NCBI RefSeq assembly: GCF_019931755.1
Contig: NZ_CP082918.1
Location: 786,001 to 850,000 of the forward strand
Direction of reading: 5' to 3'
DNA from: Sutcliffiella horikoshii
GTDB taxonomy: Bacteria; Bacillota; Bacilli; Bacillales; Bacillaceae_I
DNA length: 64,000 nt
The position numbers were made by a program, and so were the translations under genes. The notes below the pieces were generated by a model, which was given only the letters and a program-made list of their open reading frames with translations, was not told the DNA's origin and did no database searches. Positions 52,749 through 60,719 of this stretch are shown in pieces (position 1 is the stretch's first letter; every line of letters begins with the position of its first letter).

Positions 52749-53698
52749 AAAAATTATTATCGTTTTTGTTTGTGCTCATTTTATTAGCGATTGGGGCTAC
52801 AGTTTTATTTGGTCAATTCAAAGAAACGTTTAGTTTTAATTTCAATACTAGCCCAATTGAACAAGAAGAATCAGTAAGCGGCAGAGAAGTTGAAAATATT
52901 GAAATCCGTGCTACATCCGCTGATATCAAGGTGGTGTCTGTAGATAGGGAAGATATCTATGCAAAATTATCCGGAGATGTTAGTGAAAAAAACAAGGATA
53001 AATATAAACTAAAAGTAAAGGAAGTCGATGGAAACGTACATATTGAAGTCGAACAACCGAAAATGGAATTTCAATTTGGTACTAATATTACAAACTTGAA
53101 ACTCGAAGTTGAAGTGCCGATAAGAACTTATGCAGAGTTATCCACCTATTCCACCTCAAGTGATATTCATATGTCAGGGTTGCAAGTGGGTTCCTTGAGA
53201 ACAGAGGTGACTTCAGGGGATATTTTAGTTGAAGGAGTAAAGATTACAGATAATTATTCTATTGAGCTCACAAGTGGTGATGTGCGCATTGAGAACACGG
53301 AAGCCAAAGCCATTGCAATTGAAGGAACAAGCGGTGATATCACCTTCAAAGAAGTTCTCGGAGACGTTCAAGTAGATACGACATCAGGTGATATCAATGT
53401 TTGGGGCGTTCAAGGGAATATTGACCTTGAGACTACATCAGGGGATATCGAGATAGATAATGAACGGGTGACAGGAAATCTGGAGGTGGAGGTAACGAGT
53501 GGTGATGTGAGAGTCCAATTCGACGAAAGCCCTACCTCTCTAACAGTAGACTTTAAAGGGGGATCAGGAAAAGGAACCGTAAACTTAGATGGAATGCAAT
53601 ATGTAGAGAAAAGTGAGAAGAGTATTGAAGGACAAATCGGAGACGGAGAATACTTGCTTAAGGTAAGAACGACTTCAGGGGATTTTAGACTAAATTAA
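52745..53698 (+). CDS. DUF4097 beta-strand repeat protein (LiaG-like)
   Basis: A 317-aa protein with one N-terminal membrane helix (about 4-24) and a long parallel beta-helix outside. The repeat unit is TSGDI or a close variant, seen about nine times between residues 50 and 317 (for example TTSGDINVW and TTSGDIEID). The family includes LiaG and other envelope-stress-linked proteins of Bacilli. The role is not known. It is encoded with the DUF1835 protein in a two-gene operon. Confidence 0.83.
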   Translation: MKKLLSFLFVLILLAIGATVLFGQFKETFSFNFNTSPIEQEESVSGREVENIEIRATSADIKVVSVDREDIYAKLSGDVSEKNKDKYKLKVKEVDGNVHIEVEQPKMEFQFGTNITNLKLEVEVPIRTYAELSTYSTSSDIHMSGLQVGSLRTEVTSGDILVEGVKITDNYSIELTSGDVRIENTEAKAIAIEGTSGDITFKEVLGDVQVDTTSGDINVWGVQGNIDLETTSGDIEIDNERVTGNLEVEVTSGDVRVQFDESPTSLTVDFKGGSGKGTVNLDGMQYVEKSEKSIEGQIGDGEYLLKVRTTSGDFRLN

Positions 53699-53705
53699 TA
53701 AAATG

Positions 53706-53738
53706 AAAGGTGCACTTTTGCTAAAAGGTGTACCTTTT
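53706..53738 (+). terminator. Probable terminator after the DUF4097 gene
   Basis: AAAGGTGCAC pairs with GTGTACCTTTT with one mismatch over about 12 bases. The T run is short and is part of the stem. Confidence 0.6.
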
Positions 53739-53849
53739 AAAATTAAGGTGTGTTTCAACTGTCCAATAAAAATAAACAATGTATATTCCTTCCACCATCC
53801 CTATGCTATATTTATAAAGTAATTCTACACAGAGAAACATGGGGGCATT

Positions 53850-55466
53850 ATGAAAAAATCGTTTAGTTTACATACACTTTTATCTGCAAGTTTTGCAGCA
53901 TTGATTATTGTTTTGACAATTGTGTTAAGCGTTGCCATAGGGCACCGTTCCAATGAAGAGGTGCGAAGTGAGATAGGAAATTCGCTTAAGGAGACATCCT
54001 ATATAATGGCTGGGAAATTAGATCATTATATGTGGTCGCGTTATGGAGAGGTCTCTATGCTGAGTACTCTGTCGGAAATGAGGCAGACGGAGGAGTTGGA
54101 GGGGCAAAGGCAGGTTCTTAACCGTCTGAAGGAAAAATTCCCATCTTTCTCTTGGATTGGAATGACGAATGATGAGGGGACTGTCCTGTCTTCTACCGAC
54201 GGGATTCTGGAAGGGGCCGACATATCGGAACGGCCGGTGTTCAAAGAAGCGCAAGATAAGACTTTTATCGGCGATGTTCATGAGGCGGTGCTACTTGCCA
54301 ATTTGCTTCCTAATCCTACCGGTGAAGTGATGAAGTTCGTGGATATCAGTACGCCCGTTTTTAATGAAGAGAATCAATTTATCGGTGTACTGGCGGCGCA
54401 TCTAAGCTGGGAATGGGCAAAGGAAATTGAGGATTCCATGATGAAACCACTTCAGAAAAGAAAAAGCTTAGAGATGTTTGTCGTAAGTGGTATAGATAAT
54501 ACTGTGTTGCTAGGACCACAAGAAGAGCTTGGAAGTGTGTTACAACTGACAAGCGTGGATAAAGCCCGAAAAGGCGAAAATGGTTGGGTTCTTGAAAAGT
54601 GGCCAGATGGAAAAGAATATCTGACCGGATATGTCCTAGCAAGTGGCTACAAAGATTATCCAGGACTCGACTGGGTGGTTCTTGTACGGCAACCGATAGA
54701 CGATGCATATGCACCAATAAAAGAAACCCTGCAATACATCTACACGTTTGGACTTATCCTGGCTGGTTTACTTGGCATCCTTGGCTGGATTGTGGCCGGT
54801 AAAATAACCTCACCGTTAAAAAATATCACAACCGCAGCGGATCAGTTGAGGCGTGGGGAGCGGGTAACTATACCTGCCCACAAAGGCATTAAGGAAATAG
54901 AAGTTCTCTCGTATTCTCTAAAAAAACTAATCTCTAAGCTTACGAAAACAGAGACTGCGCTAGAGAAAATGGAAGATGTAGCACGCCGCGACCATCTGAC
55001 CGGACTTCCAAACCGAATCGCTCTGTATGCTTTTATAGAGGAAGTCATTGAAGACAATCTTGCATTTGCTGTCCTCTATATGGATCTGGATGGTTTCAAA
55101 AAAATAAATGATCAACTAGGACATGAGGCAGGAGACATCCTTTTAAAAGCTGTAAGTGACAGACTTAATGAAGCGGTACCTGCAGGAGGGATGGTTGCCA
55201 GAATGGGTGGAGATGAATTTGTCATGGTCCTTCCTGTTGTGGCCAACCCTGAAAAAGAGGGGATGAAAATAGGAGAACGCATTATTGCCTCTATTAACAA
55301 TCCATTCCTAGTCACTGGTAAAGGAGTTTCTGTTGGTTGCAGTATCGGCGGAGCTGTCTGTGAGCCCGATATTAACGCTTCCATTAAGGTTAATGAGATC
55401 ATTAGGAGTGCAGATGAGGCACTCTATAGGGTGAAACGGACAGGGAAAAATAGCATTGCCTTTTAA
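53850..55466 (+). CDS. Membrane diguanylate cyclase with dCache sensor
   Basis: A 538-aa signalling enzyme. TM1 is about 9-29, a dCache-type extracellular sensor about 35-285, TM2 about 288-310, then HAMP (about 312-365) and a GGDEF domain (about 375-535). The active site reads RMGGDEFVMVLP, preceded by MDLDGFKKINDQLGHEAGD. It should make cyclic di-GMP from two GTP. The RxxD inhibitory site normally five residues upstream of GGDEF is absent (PAGGMVAR there). A small extracellular ligand is expected but unknown. The ATG is weakly preceded by ATGGGGGC. Confidence 0.9.
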   Translation: MKKSFSLHTLLSASFAALIIVLTIVLSVAIGHRSNEEVRSEIGNSLKETSYIMAGKLDHYMWSRYGEVSMLSTLSEMRQTEELEGQRQVLNRLKEKFPSFSWIGMTNDEGTVLSSTDGILEGADISERPVFKEAQDKTFIGDVHEAVLLANLLPNPTGEVMKFVDISTPVFNEENQFIGVLAAHLSWEWAKEIEDSMMKPLQKRKSLEMFVVSGIDNTVLLGPQEELGSVLQLTSVDKARKGENGWVLEKWPDGKEYLTGYVLASGYKDYPGLDWVVLVRQPIDDAYAPIKETLQYIYTFGLILAGLLGILGWIVAGKITSPLKNITTAADQLRRGERVTIPAHKGIKEIEVLSYSLKKLISKLTKTETALEKMEDVARRDHLTGLPNRIALYAFIEEVIEDNLAFAVLYMDLDGFKKINDQLGHEAGDILLKAVSDRLNEAVPAGGMVARMGGDEFVMVLPVVANPEKEGMKIGERIIASINNPFLVTGKGVSVGCSIGGAVCEPDINASIKVNEIIRSADEALYRVKRTGKNSIAF

Positions 55467-55471
55467 AAAAT

Positions 55472-55516
55472 AGGAGGAGTTTCAAGAAATAAAAAGTCTT
55501 GGGGCTCCTTTTTTGT
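55472..55516 (+). terminator. Terminator of the diguanylate cyclase gene
   Basis: AGGAG and CAAGA segments pair with TCTTG and CTCCT in an interrupted stem, followed by TTTTTTG. Confidence 0.75.
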
Positions 55517-55591
55517 TGAATTAGAAAAAAAATATTCGTTATCATGTATACTAAACTGATAGATGCCATAACCGAAAGGGGCTAACACCTG

Positions 55592-55783
55592 ATGAAATAT
55601 TTTAAATCGCAGATGAAGCAGCTTATTAAAGAAAATGATGAATTGCAGCAACGTTTAAGAGAATTGATGGACGAGCACGGCTTAGAAAAGAACTTCGCTT
55701 TAAAAGCTCTCTATCACTCTGAAGTGGCAGAAGGCGGAAAGTATCAAACAGATTATCAAGCGCTCGATGATCCGAAAAACTAA
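55592..55783 (+). CDS. Small charged helical protein, 63 aa
   Basis: MKYFKSQMKQLIKENDELQ begins a basic/acidic helix with coiled-coil character, ending in an unstructured tail (KYQTDYQALDDPKN). The ATG follows GAAAGGGGC. No family is recognised. A hairpin (AGAGCAGACCC with GGGTTTGCTCT, 55791-55818) lies after it, then the aminotransferase gene. Confidence 0.6.
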   Translation: MKYFKSQMKQLIKENDELQQRLRELMDEHGLEKNFALKALYHSEVAEGGKYQTDYQALDDPKN

Positions 55784-55790
55784 CAGCAAC

Positions 55791-55825
55791 AGAGCAGACC
55801 CTAAATTGGGTTTGCTCTATTGTTT
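55791..55825 (+). terminator. Probable terminator between the small gene and the aminotransferase
   Basis: AGAGCAGACCC and GGGTTTGCTCT pair with one mismatch around TAAATT, followed by the weak T tract ATTGTTT. Confidence 0.6.
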
Positions 55826-55886
55826 ATCAAGTGAAGGTAAGTTTAAAATAGAAGGAACTTATAATTTGGAAAGGTGTCTGGTACCA

Positions 55887-57074
55887 ATGAACACGGAATC
55901 TTTTTTTCCTAAAAACATCAAAGCAGCCCTAGAAAAAAAACCTCCCGGCGAATGGATCCCGTCCGTTCCAGCTCACGCAATTCGATTGCATTCCGGCTAT
56001 CCGGCACCTCATTTAGTACCTTCCAAGGAATTAAAAGAAGCAGTAGCTCAATTGCTAGAAGAAGAAAATGACCTTCCACTACATTACATAGGTAGTCCTA
56101 GAATTGATAAGCTGAAAGAGTGGGTACGATTGAGGCAGGGGGTACGTGGTATGCCTGCACAAGATGACGAGCTTTTAATCACAGCCGGCGCTTGCCAGGC
56201 TATAGACCTTATTGCTCGAATTTTTCTTGATAAAGATGCAGTCGTGGTGGTAGAGTCACCAACCTACATGGAGGCACTCGAAATTTTTCAAAACTACACA
56301 GATAGGATATTAACCGTTCCGATTGATAAAGATGGTCTTCAAACGGAACAGTTAGCGGAGTTGCTTGCGGAGAGAAAGGATAAAGGTTTAACCAATCCTA
56401 CATTCTTATACACGATTCCAACCTTTCACAACCCAACTGGAACAACGATGACAGAAGAGCGTAGAAAGCATGTTTTAGAACTAGCGGAGGAATACGATTT
56501 CTTGGTGCTGGAAGACGATGCATACGGTGAGCTTGGTTTTACTAGCAATCCGAAGACGCTTAAGTCTATGGATACGAAGGACAGAGTTCTTTACGTCGGG
56601 TCTTTGTCAAAAGTGGTGGCCCCAGGTATGAGAATTGGATGGGTACATGCGAGAGCAAGATTCATCCAAGCCTTGTTCTGGTTCAAAAAAGATTTGGAGC
56701 ATCCTTTCGCACAAGCGACCATGTCCACACTTTTGGAAAATACAGATTTTACAGCACGGTTGCTAACTTTAAGTAAGACATATCAGAAAAAATGCCAAGT
56801 TATGCTGACAGCCCTTGAAAAGTACATTCCTGAAAATGCGTCCTGGTTTGTACCAGAAGGTGGTTATTTTGTTTGGGTGAAGATCCCGGGTATAGACACA
56901 GAGAAACTACTCTCAAAGGCAACAGAGGGAGGAGTATCATTCCTTCCGGGCAAATATTTTTTCCTTGATCAGTCAGAAGGGGCGGAATACCTCCGTCTGT
57001 CATTCAGCTATGAGAGTGAAGAGAATATTGAGAAAGGTATTGAGAAGTTAGGGAATGTGGTATCATCCAACTAA
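55887..57074 (+). CDS. PLP-dependent aminotransferase (class I/II)
   Basis: A 395-aa fold-type I aminotransferase. The N-terminal substrate segment is IRLHSGYPAPHLVP; YTIPTFHNPTGTTM holds the conserved Asn, LEDDAYGEL the PLP-ring Asp, and VGSLSKVVAPGMRIGW the Schiff-base Lys. The closest relatives by motif are 2-aminoadipate/MocR-type aminotransferases, here without a DNA-binding domain. The amino acid substrate is unknown. ATG 55887 is preferred because GGAAAGGTG lies about 10 bases upstream; the frame is open from 55767 but overlaps the previous gene. Confidence 0.87.
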   Translation: MNTESFFPKNIKAALEKKPPGEWIPSVPAHAIRLHSGYPAPHLVPSKELKEAVAQLLEEENDLPLHYIGSPRIDKLKEWVRLRQGVRGMPAQDDELLITAGACQAIDLIARIFLDKDAVVVVESPTYMEALEIFQNYTDRILTVPIDKDGLQTEQLAELLAERKDKGLTNPTFLYTIPTFHNPTGTTMTEERRKHVLELAEEYDFLVLEDDAYGELGFTSNPKTLKSMDTKDRVLYVGSLSKVVAPGMRIGWVHARARFIQALFWFKKDLEHPFAQATMSTLLENTDFTARLLTLSKTYQKKCQVMLTALEKYIPENASWFVPEGGYFVWVKIPGIDTEKLLSKATEGGVSFLPGKYFFLDQSEGAEYLRLSFSYESEENIEKGIEKLGNVVSSN

Positions 57075-57082
57075 AAATGATT

Positions 57083-57138
57083 AAAAGGGACGGCTCGATT
57101 GCTTACGAAGCAAAACTGAGCTGTCCCTTATAAATTGT
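57083..57138. terminator. Terminator between convergent aminotransferase and peptidase genes
   Basis: AAGGGAC-GGCTC pairs with GAGC-TGTCCCTT over a long loop that can form its own hairpin (TTGCTTACGAAGCAA). T-rich bases follow on the plus strand. Confidence 0.75.
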
Positions 57139-58545
57139 TTACTGCACGTCTTCTTCAAAATACATTTGTTTAGGTAGGCTATCTACATTTCCTTTCTTCT
57201 TCGGCTTTGGTCCGTGGTTATCGAAGCGGGCATAATCATAAATGGCCGTTCCAACGATTTCCGCTACATCCTGAAGCTTTTCTTTGCTGATTTTATCTAT
57301 TGTATCTTCAGGTGTGTGATACCATGGCTCAAGCGGGCTGTGTATAAACAGTGCTGCCGGAATTCCCTTCTCTCCAAATGGTACGTGATCACTGCTTCCA
57401 CCTCGAGCAAATGGAGTAGGTTCTCCATTTAATCTGGAGCTAGTTGACTGAGCAAGCTCTGTCACAAGATTCGCTTGTCCATCTACAGTCCTCATTACAA
57501 GATCTCCAGCATCACGGCTGCCGACCATGTCTAAGTTAAAATTAGCTACAATTCTATTAAGCTCATTGTCTGGTAATGTATTGACATAATGTCTGGACCC
57601 AATTAGACCAATTTCTTCAGCTCCAAATGTGACAAATCGAATTTCAGTATCTGTTGGAGCATCTTTCAAAACCCTAGCAAGTTCAAGGACCATTGCGGTG
57701 CCAGAAGCATTGTCATTTGCTCCTGGTGCACCAGGAACGGAGTCATGGTGAGATGTTAAAACAATAACATTGCCATTATCTTTGTTTTTATTGGTAGCTT
57801 TCTTAGATGCGATTACATTGTGTGAAGTGCGGATTCCTGAGGAAGCACCAAGTACTGTTAGTGATGCCTCAACTGTTTCACCACTATTAAGCTTGGAAAC
57901 TAGCTGATTCCCTTCTGCTTGTGAGATAGAAACGGCGGGAACATATTCATCATTGGCCTCGCTCAATGTACCATTCAATGCCCCAGGAGCATTGTTAAAG
58001 ATGATAACTCCTTCAGCACCGCTTCTGGACGCATTTAGAACTTTTTCAGCAAAGCTAATTTCTCCACGTTGAATAAGAGCAATCTTTCCGGTAAGATCCT
58101 TGCCAGCTAAATCAGCAGTAGTTCCTAAGCCGACGTATTCCAAGGCAGTAGTTACTTCGCCGTTAGGAGTATAAGTGAAAGCACCAGGGCTTAGGCTTGT
58201 ACCATCCACACTTAAATCCACAGTATGGGGTGCAGTGAATCCAAAGAATTCAAAGGGCTGAACTTCAGCATCATAGCCATAGGATTCAAATTGTTGTTTT
58301 ATGTATTGAACAGCAGCGTACTCTTCAGGTGATGCAGCAACCCGAGGAGTTTGTTCCAAATGAGCAATCATGTTGTAAATGTTGTCAGCGTTGATTTTGT
58401 TAATTATTTTATTATCCAGTGCGTTAACCACACTGTATTGTTGTTCTGCAATAACAGTTGGCTGTGCGTAGGTTTGTACACTGAATGCTCCAAAGGTCAA
58501 TGTCGTAGCAAGTGCGGCAGTAAGAATTCTGTTTTTCTTCTTCAA
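57139..58545 (-). CDS. Secreted M28 aminopeptidase with PA domain
   Basis: A 468-aa exported zinc peptidase. A signal peptide (about 1-27, TYA-QP) is followed by a PA domain (about 130-230) and the M28 catalytic domain (about 250-450). Zn ligands and catalytic residues appear in LTSHHDSVPGAPGANDNASG, GAEEIGLIG, NLDMVGSRD and SSDHVPFGEKG. It resembles B. subtilis YwaD. It removes N-terminal residues from extracellular peptides. The ATG lies behind AGGAGGTATATC on the minus strand. Confidence 0.9.
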   Translation of the reverse strand: MKKKNRILTAALATTLTFGAFSVQTYAQPTVIAEQQYSVVNALDNKIINKINADNIYNMIAHLEQTPRVAASPEEYAAVQYIKQQFESYGYDAEVQPFEFFGFTAPHTVDLSVDGTSLSPGAFTYTPNGEVTTALEYVGLGTTADLAGKDLTGKIALIQRGEISFAEKVLNASRSGAEGVIIFNNAPGALNGTLSEANDEYVPAVSISQAEGNQLVSKLNSGETVEASLTVLGASSGIRTSHNVIASKKATNKNKDNGNVIVLTSHHDSVPGAPGANDNASGTAMVLELARVLKDAPTDTEIRFVTFGAEEIGLIGSRHYVNTLPDNELNRIVANFNLDMVGSRDAGDLVMRTVDGQANLVTELAQSTSSRLNGEPTPFARGGSSDHVPFGEKGIPAALFIHSPLEPWYHTPEDTIDKISKEKLQDVAEIVGTAIYDYARFDNHGPKPKKKGNVDSLPKQMYFEEDVQ

Positions 58546-58678
58546 TGATATACCTCCTATTAAATAATTTGAATTATATTAATATTAATAATAGTCAAAG
58601 TACAAGGATGTTGTAAGGGATAATTTTCCTATTAATATGCAGTAGTAAAGGGCTATTCTGTGTTTGCATAAAAAAAGG

Positions 58679-58743
58679 AACCTTATCTAACTCGAAAACG
58701 TAGAAAAGTTAAGTTATAGAAAATCAGCATTCTAGGTAAGGTT
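58679..58743 (+). other. Leader region with long-range inverted repeat
   Basis: AACCTTATCTA (58679-58689) and TAGGTAAGGTT (58733-58743) can pair with one mismatch, bracketing 43 AT-rich bases just before the membrane-protein gene at 58758. In RNA the pairing would place the ribosome site GTTAGGGGG next to the stem, so it may affect translation. Confidence 0.35.
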
Positions 58744-58757
58744 AGGGGGATGAACTC

Positions 58758-59012
58758 ATGGAAAAGGTAAAGTGGTTTATGTACACAGTTGCAGGATTGT
58801 TGATTGTGATACCAACAATGTATGTTTTTATATTCGATACTGGTTTTAGTTCTCTGACTAGTAACATTCTAATATCTATAGCAATTCTGTTGGTGATACT
58901 TGGCAAGCTTATTAGTGTGATTGAAAAGAAGAAAGAGAATAGGAGTTACGCGGTTGATATTGGGGCAATTATTGGTCTTTCGATTGTTTTAATTTTAGGT
59001 GTATTTTTATGA
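58758..59012 (+). CDS. Small membrane protein, 84 aa
   Basis: Three hydrophobic helices (about 8-25, 33-52 and 66-83) with a short basic loop KLISVIEKKKENR. No family is recognised. The ATG is behind TAGGGGG. It is followed after 14 bases by a second small membrane-protein gene, so the two probably form an operon. Confidence 0.7.
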   Translation: MEKVKWFMYTVAGLLIVIPTMYVFIFDTGFSSLTSNILISIAILLVILGKLISVIEKKKENRSYAVDIGAIIGLSIVLILGVFL

Positions 59013-59026
59013 GAGGAGAGTAGTAG

Positions 59027-59233
59027 ATGATTCAGATTTTCTTAATAATCGGTATTATTTCTATCATCATTTCAGGTATGTTTCTAGGAGTCTGGACAAG
59101 CGGACAACAACAAAGAGCGAATTATCATTCAGAGACGAAAGATCACCGGGATTTTAGATCAAGGGTTGGGATTTATGCTGGATTAATAGGCCTGGCTTCA
59201 TTAGGTTTAGCAGGATTATTATTTTATATTTAA
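59027..59233 (+). CDS. DUF5316-like small membrane protein
   Basis: A 68-aa protein with two hydrophobic helices and a central polar loop SGQQQRANYHSETKDHRDF. The loop resembles the SGxxQRANxHSE region of the DUF5316 family of Bacillus. Function unknown. The ATG follows GAGAGGAGAG. Confidence 0.65.
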   Translation: MIQIFLIIGIISIIISGMFLGVWTSGQQQRANYHSETKDHRDFRSRVGIYAGLIGLASLGLAGLLFYI

Positions 59234-59260
59234 CGATTCAATTTTCGAGGGGGGAGGGTA

Positions 59261-59782
59261 TTAATCTCCCCGAATTTCCCTCAACAACTGAAATATCTGC
59301 CCCCTGTGATGTGCCTCATGTTCTATTAAATGATAAATCACCCACTCGGGTGTTACATCATATTCATCAAGCACCCTGGCCCTGCGCCAATCTTCCAAAT
59401 TCATAGAACGAAAGTGGATAAGCAAGGTCTCTCTTACTTTATTTAACCGGTGAAGATGAGTTTCAATAGTGTCTCCAACTACATGTACCAAGTTCCCGTC
59501 AGGCCATCCGTCTAACGGGAAAAGCTCTTCTATTTCTGTATCCCACGCTTCTTGTTCCATCACTTCCCCATACAGCCAACCAGCTTCGACATATGCTATG
59601 TGGTACAACAGAGATCCGATGGATTGTCTGGACCCTATTTTTATATCAAGCTCATTTTGGCTGATACCTTTTAGTCTCTTTGTTAGGTTGCTGCGGACAT
59701 CTTCTAAACACCAAAGAGCACGACCAATATCCGGTTCATAGCCGGGCAGGCTTCTTACCTTGAGGGTGGGTTTGGTTGTCAA
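59261..59782 (-). CDS. DinB-family protein
   Basis: A 173-aa four-helix-bundle protein of the DinB/YfiT type. The metal-binding His triad appears as LLYHIAYVE and HLIEHEAHHRGQI. Such proteins bind a divalent metal and some are thiol transferases; this one's substrate is unknown. The start is ATG behind GAGGAAATTC. It lies on the minus strand, divergent from the XRE regulator promoter. Confidence 0.85.
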   Translation of the reverse strand: MTTKPTLKVRSLPGYEPDIGRALWCLEDVRSNLTKRLKGISQNELDIKIGSRQSIGSLLYHIAYVEAGWLYGEVMEQEAWDTEIEELFPLDGWPDGNLVHVVGDTIETHLHRLNKVRETLLIHFRSMNLEDWRRARVLDEYDVTPEWVIYHLIEHEAHHRGQIFQLLREIRGD

Positions 59783-59892
59783 TAGAATTTCCTCCTCTAA
59801 TAAAAGTGTTAATTACAATAATAAAAGTATTAATAACAATATACTGCATTCCACCTAAATTCCCTTCATGAATAGTCTGGTGTAAAAAATGT

Positions 59893-59921
59893 TTGACATC
59901 TACCTTTTCCAGTTTTATACT
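59893..59921 (+). promoter_or_regulatory. Sigma-A promoter of the XRE regulator gene
   Basis: TTGACA (59893-59898), a 17-base spacer and TATACT (59916-59921) are close to perfect. The start point (about 59928) lies inside the palindrome below. Confidence 0.85.
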
Positions 59922-59925
59922 AAAA

Positions 59926-59947
59926 AGTGTAAAATATATTTTACACT
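59926..59947. promoter_or_regulatory. Perfect 22-bp palindrome, probable autorepressor operator
   Basis: AGTGTAAAATATATTTTACACT is fully symmetric and covers the transcription start, where a bound XRE dimer would block RNA polymerase. It lies 23 bases before the XRE start codon. Confidence 0.8.
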
Positions 59948-59970
59948 ATAGCATTTTAGAAGGTGATTAC

Positions 59971-60165
59971 TTGCAAAATCGAATCAAGGAATTACGTGAA
60001 CAGCATGGAGTTTCTCAAGGGAAACTTGCAGACCTCTGCAAAGTAAGTAGGCAAACCATCAATGCTATTGAAAATGCTAAATACGCACCAAGCTTGCAAC
60101 TTGCATTTGATCTTGCTAAATACTTGGGTGTTACAGTGGATGAACTTTTTAATATGAATGACTAG
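59971..60165 (+). CDS. Small XRE-family transcriptional regulator
   Basis: A 64-aa single-domain HTH protein, beginning MQNRIKELREQHGVSQGKLA; the recognition helix region is KVSRQTINAIEN, and it ends in GVTVDELFNMND. Such short Cro/CI-type proteins often form pairs with a membrane protein or toxin gene. TTG 59971 is chosen because AGAAGGTGATT lies 5 bases upstream and the protein starts like its relatives; the frame is open to 59893, overlapping the promoter, which rules out that start. Autoregulation via the palindrome at 59926 is likely. Confidence 0.87.
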   Translation: MQNRIKELREQHGVSQGKLADLCKVSRQTINAIENAKYAPSLQLAFDLAKYLGVTVDELFNMND

Positions 60166-60254
60166 ATGCAATTTAGAAGTGAAAACGACCGAACTCCATT
60201 GGCCGGCTGAGCAGCATTTGGAGATTGAACCAAGTTAAAAGGTGGGAGAAAAAA

Positions 60255-60647
60255 ATGGGGAATTTAAAAAAGTTAAGTATTATTCTGTCTGGGGCAATGT
60301 TAGTATTGGTGGGAGGATTTGGGCTATTTAAGTGGTTTCAAAACGGTATTGTTGATCTAAATGCAATCTTTGCGGGAGCACTTGCCTTAGGATTTCTTTT
60401 TAATTCGCTCACATGGGGTGACATGCAAGGTGAGAAAGCAACAGATGAACTAGATATGCATATAAAGACCCAAAGTGCTAAAATTGGTTATTTTGTTTTA
60501 ATGATTTTAGCTTTATTGATTCTATTTATTTCAGAGGGAGTAGTAAACTTCAATGAAATTAAAAATATACCGTTAGCTGTTGTTGTATGCCTTTCATTGG
60601 CCGTGCTTCCAGTAACAGAGTTCTTTTACTCAAAGCGATTTAGATAA
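60255..60647 (+). CDS. Four-helix membrane protein paired with the XRE regulator
   Basis: A 130-aa protein with four hydrophobic segments (about 7-26, 32-51, 75-95 and 105-121) and a polar loop DMQGEKATDELDMHIKTQSAK between the second and third. It lacks known catalytic motifs. It follows the XRE gene after 89 bases, with no promoter or terminator seen between, so the two likely form an operon. ATG 60255 follows AAAGGTGGGAG. Function unknown. Confidence 0.72.
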   Translation: MGNLKKLSIILSGAMLVLVGGFGLFKWFQNGIVDLNAIFAGALALGFLFNSLTWGDMQGEKATDELDMHIKTQSAKIGYFVLMILALLILFISEGVVNFNEIKNIPLAVVVCLSLAVLPVTEFFYSKRFR

Positions 60648-60653
60648 TAAAAG

Positions 60654-60690
60654 AAAAATCCAGCAGTCCAAGGGGGCTACTGGATTTTTC
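60654..60690. terminator. Bidirectional terminator
   Basis: AAAAATCCAG-AG-CC pairs with GG-CT-CTGGATTTTT around AAGGG. It serves the membrane-protein gene and the convergent EEP-family gene. Confidence 0.88.
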
Positions 60691-60719
60691 TAATTAAAGA
60701 TGCCTGTACTTCTAGTTTT

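Noticed and set aside
55767..55886. Upstream start for the aminotransferase
   Set aside because: It overlaps the preceding small gene and a hairpin; ATG 55887 has a ribosome site and starts at the conserved fold.
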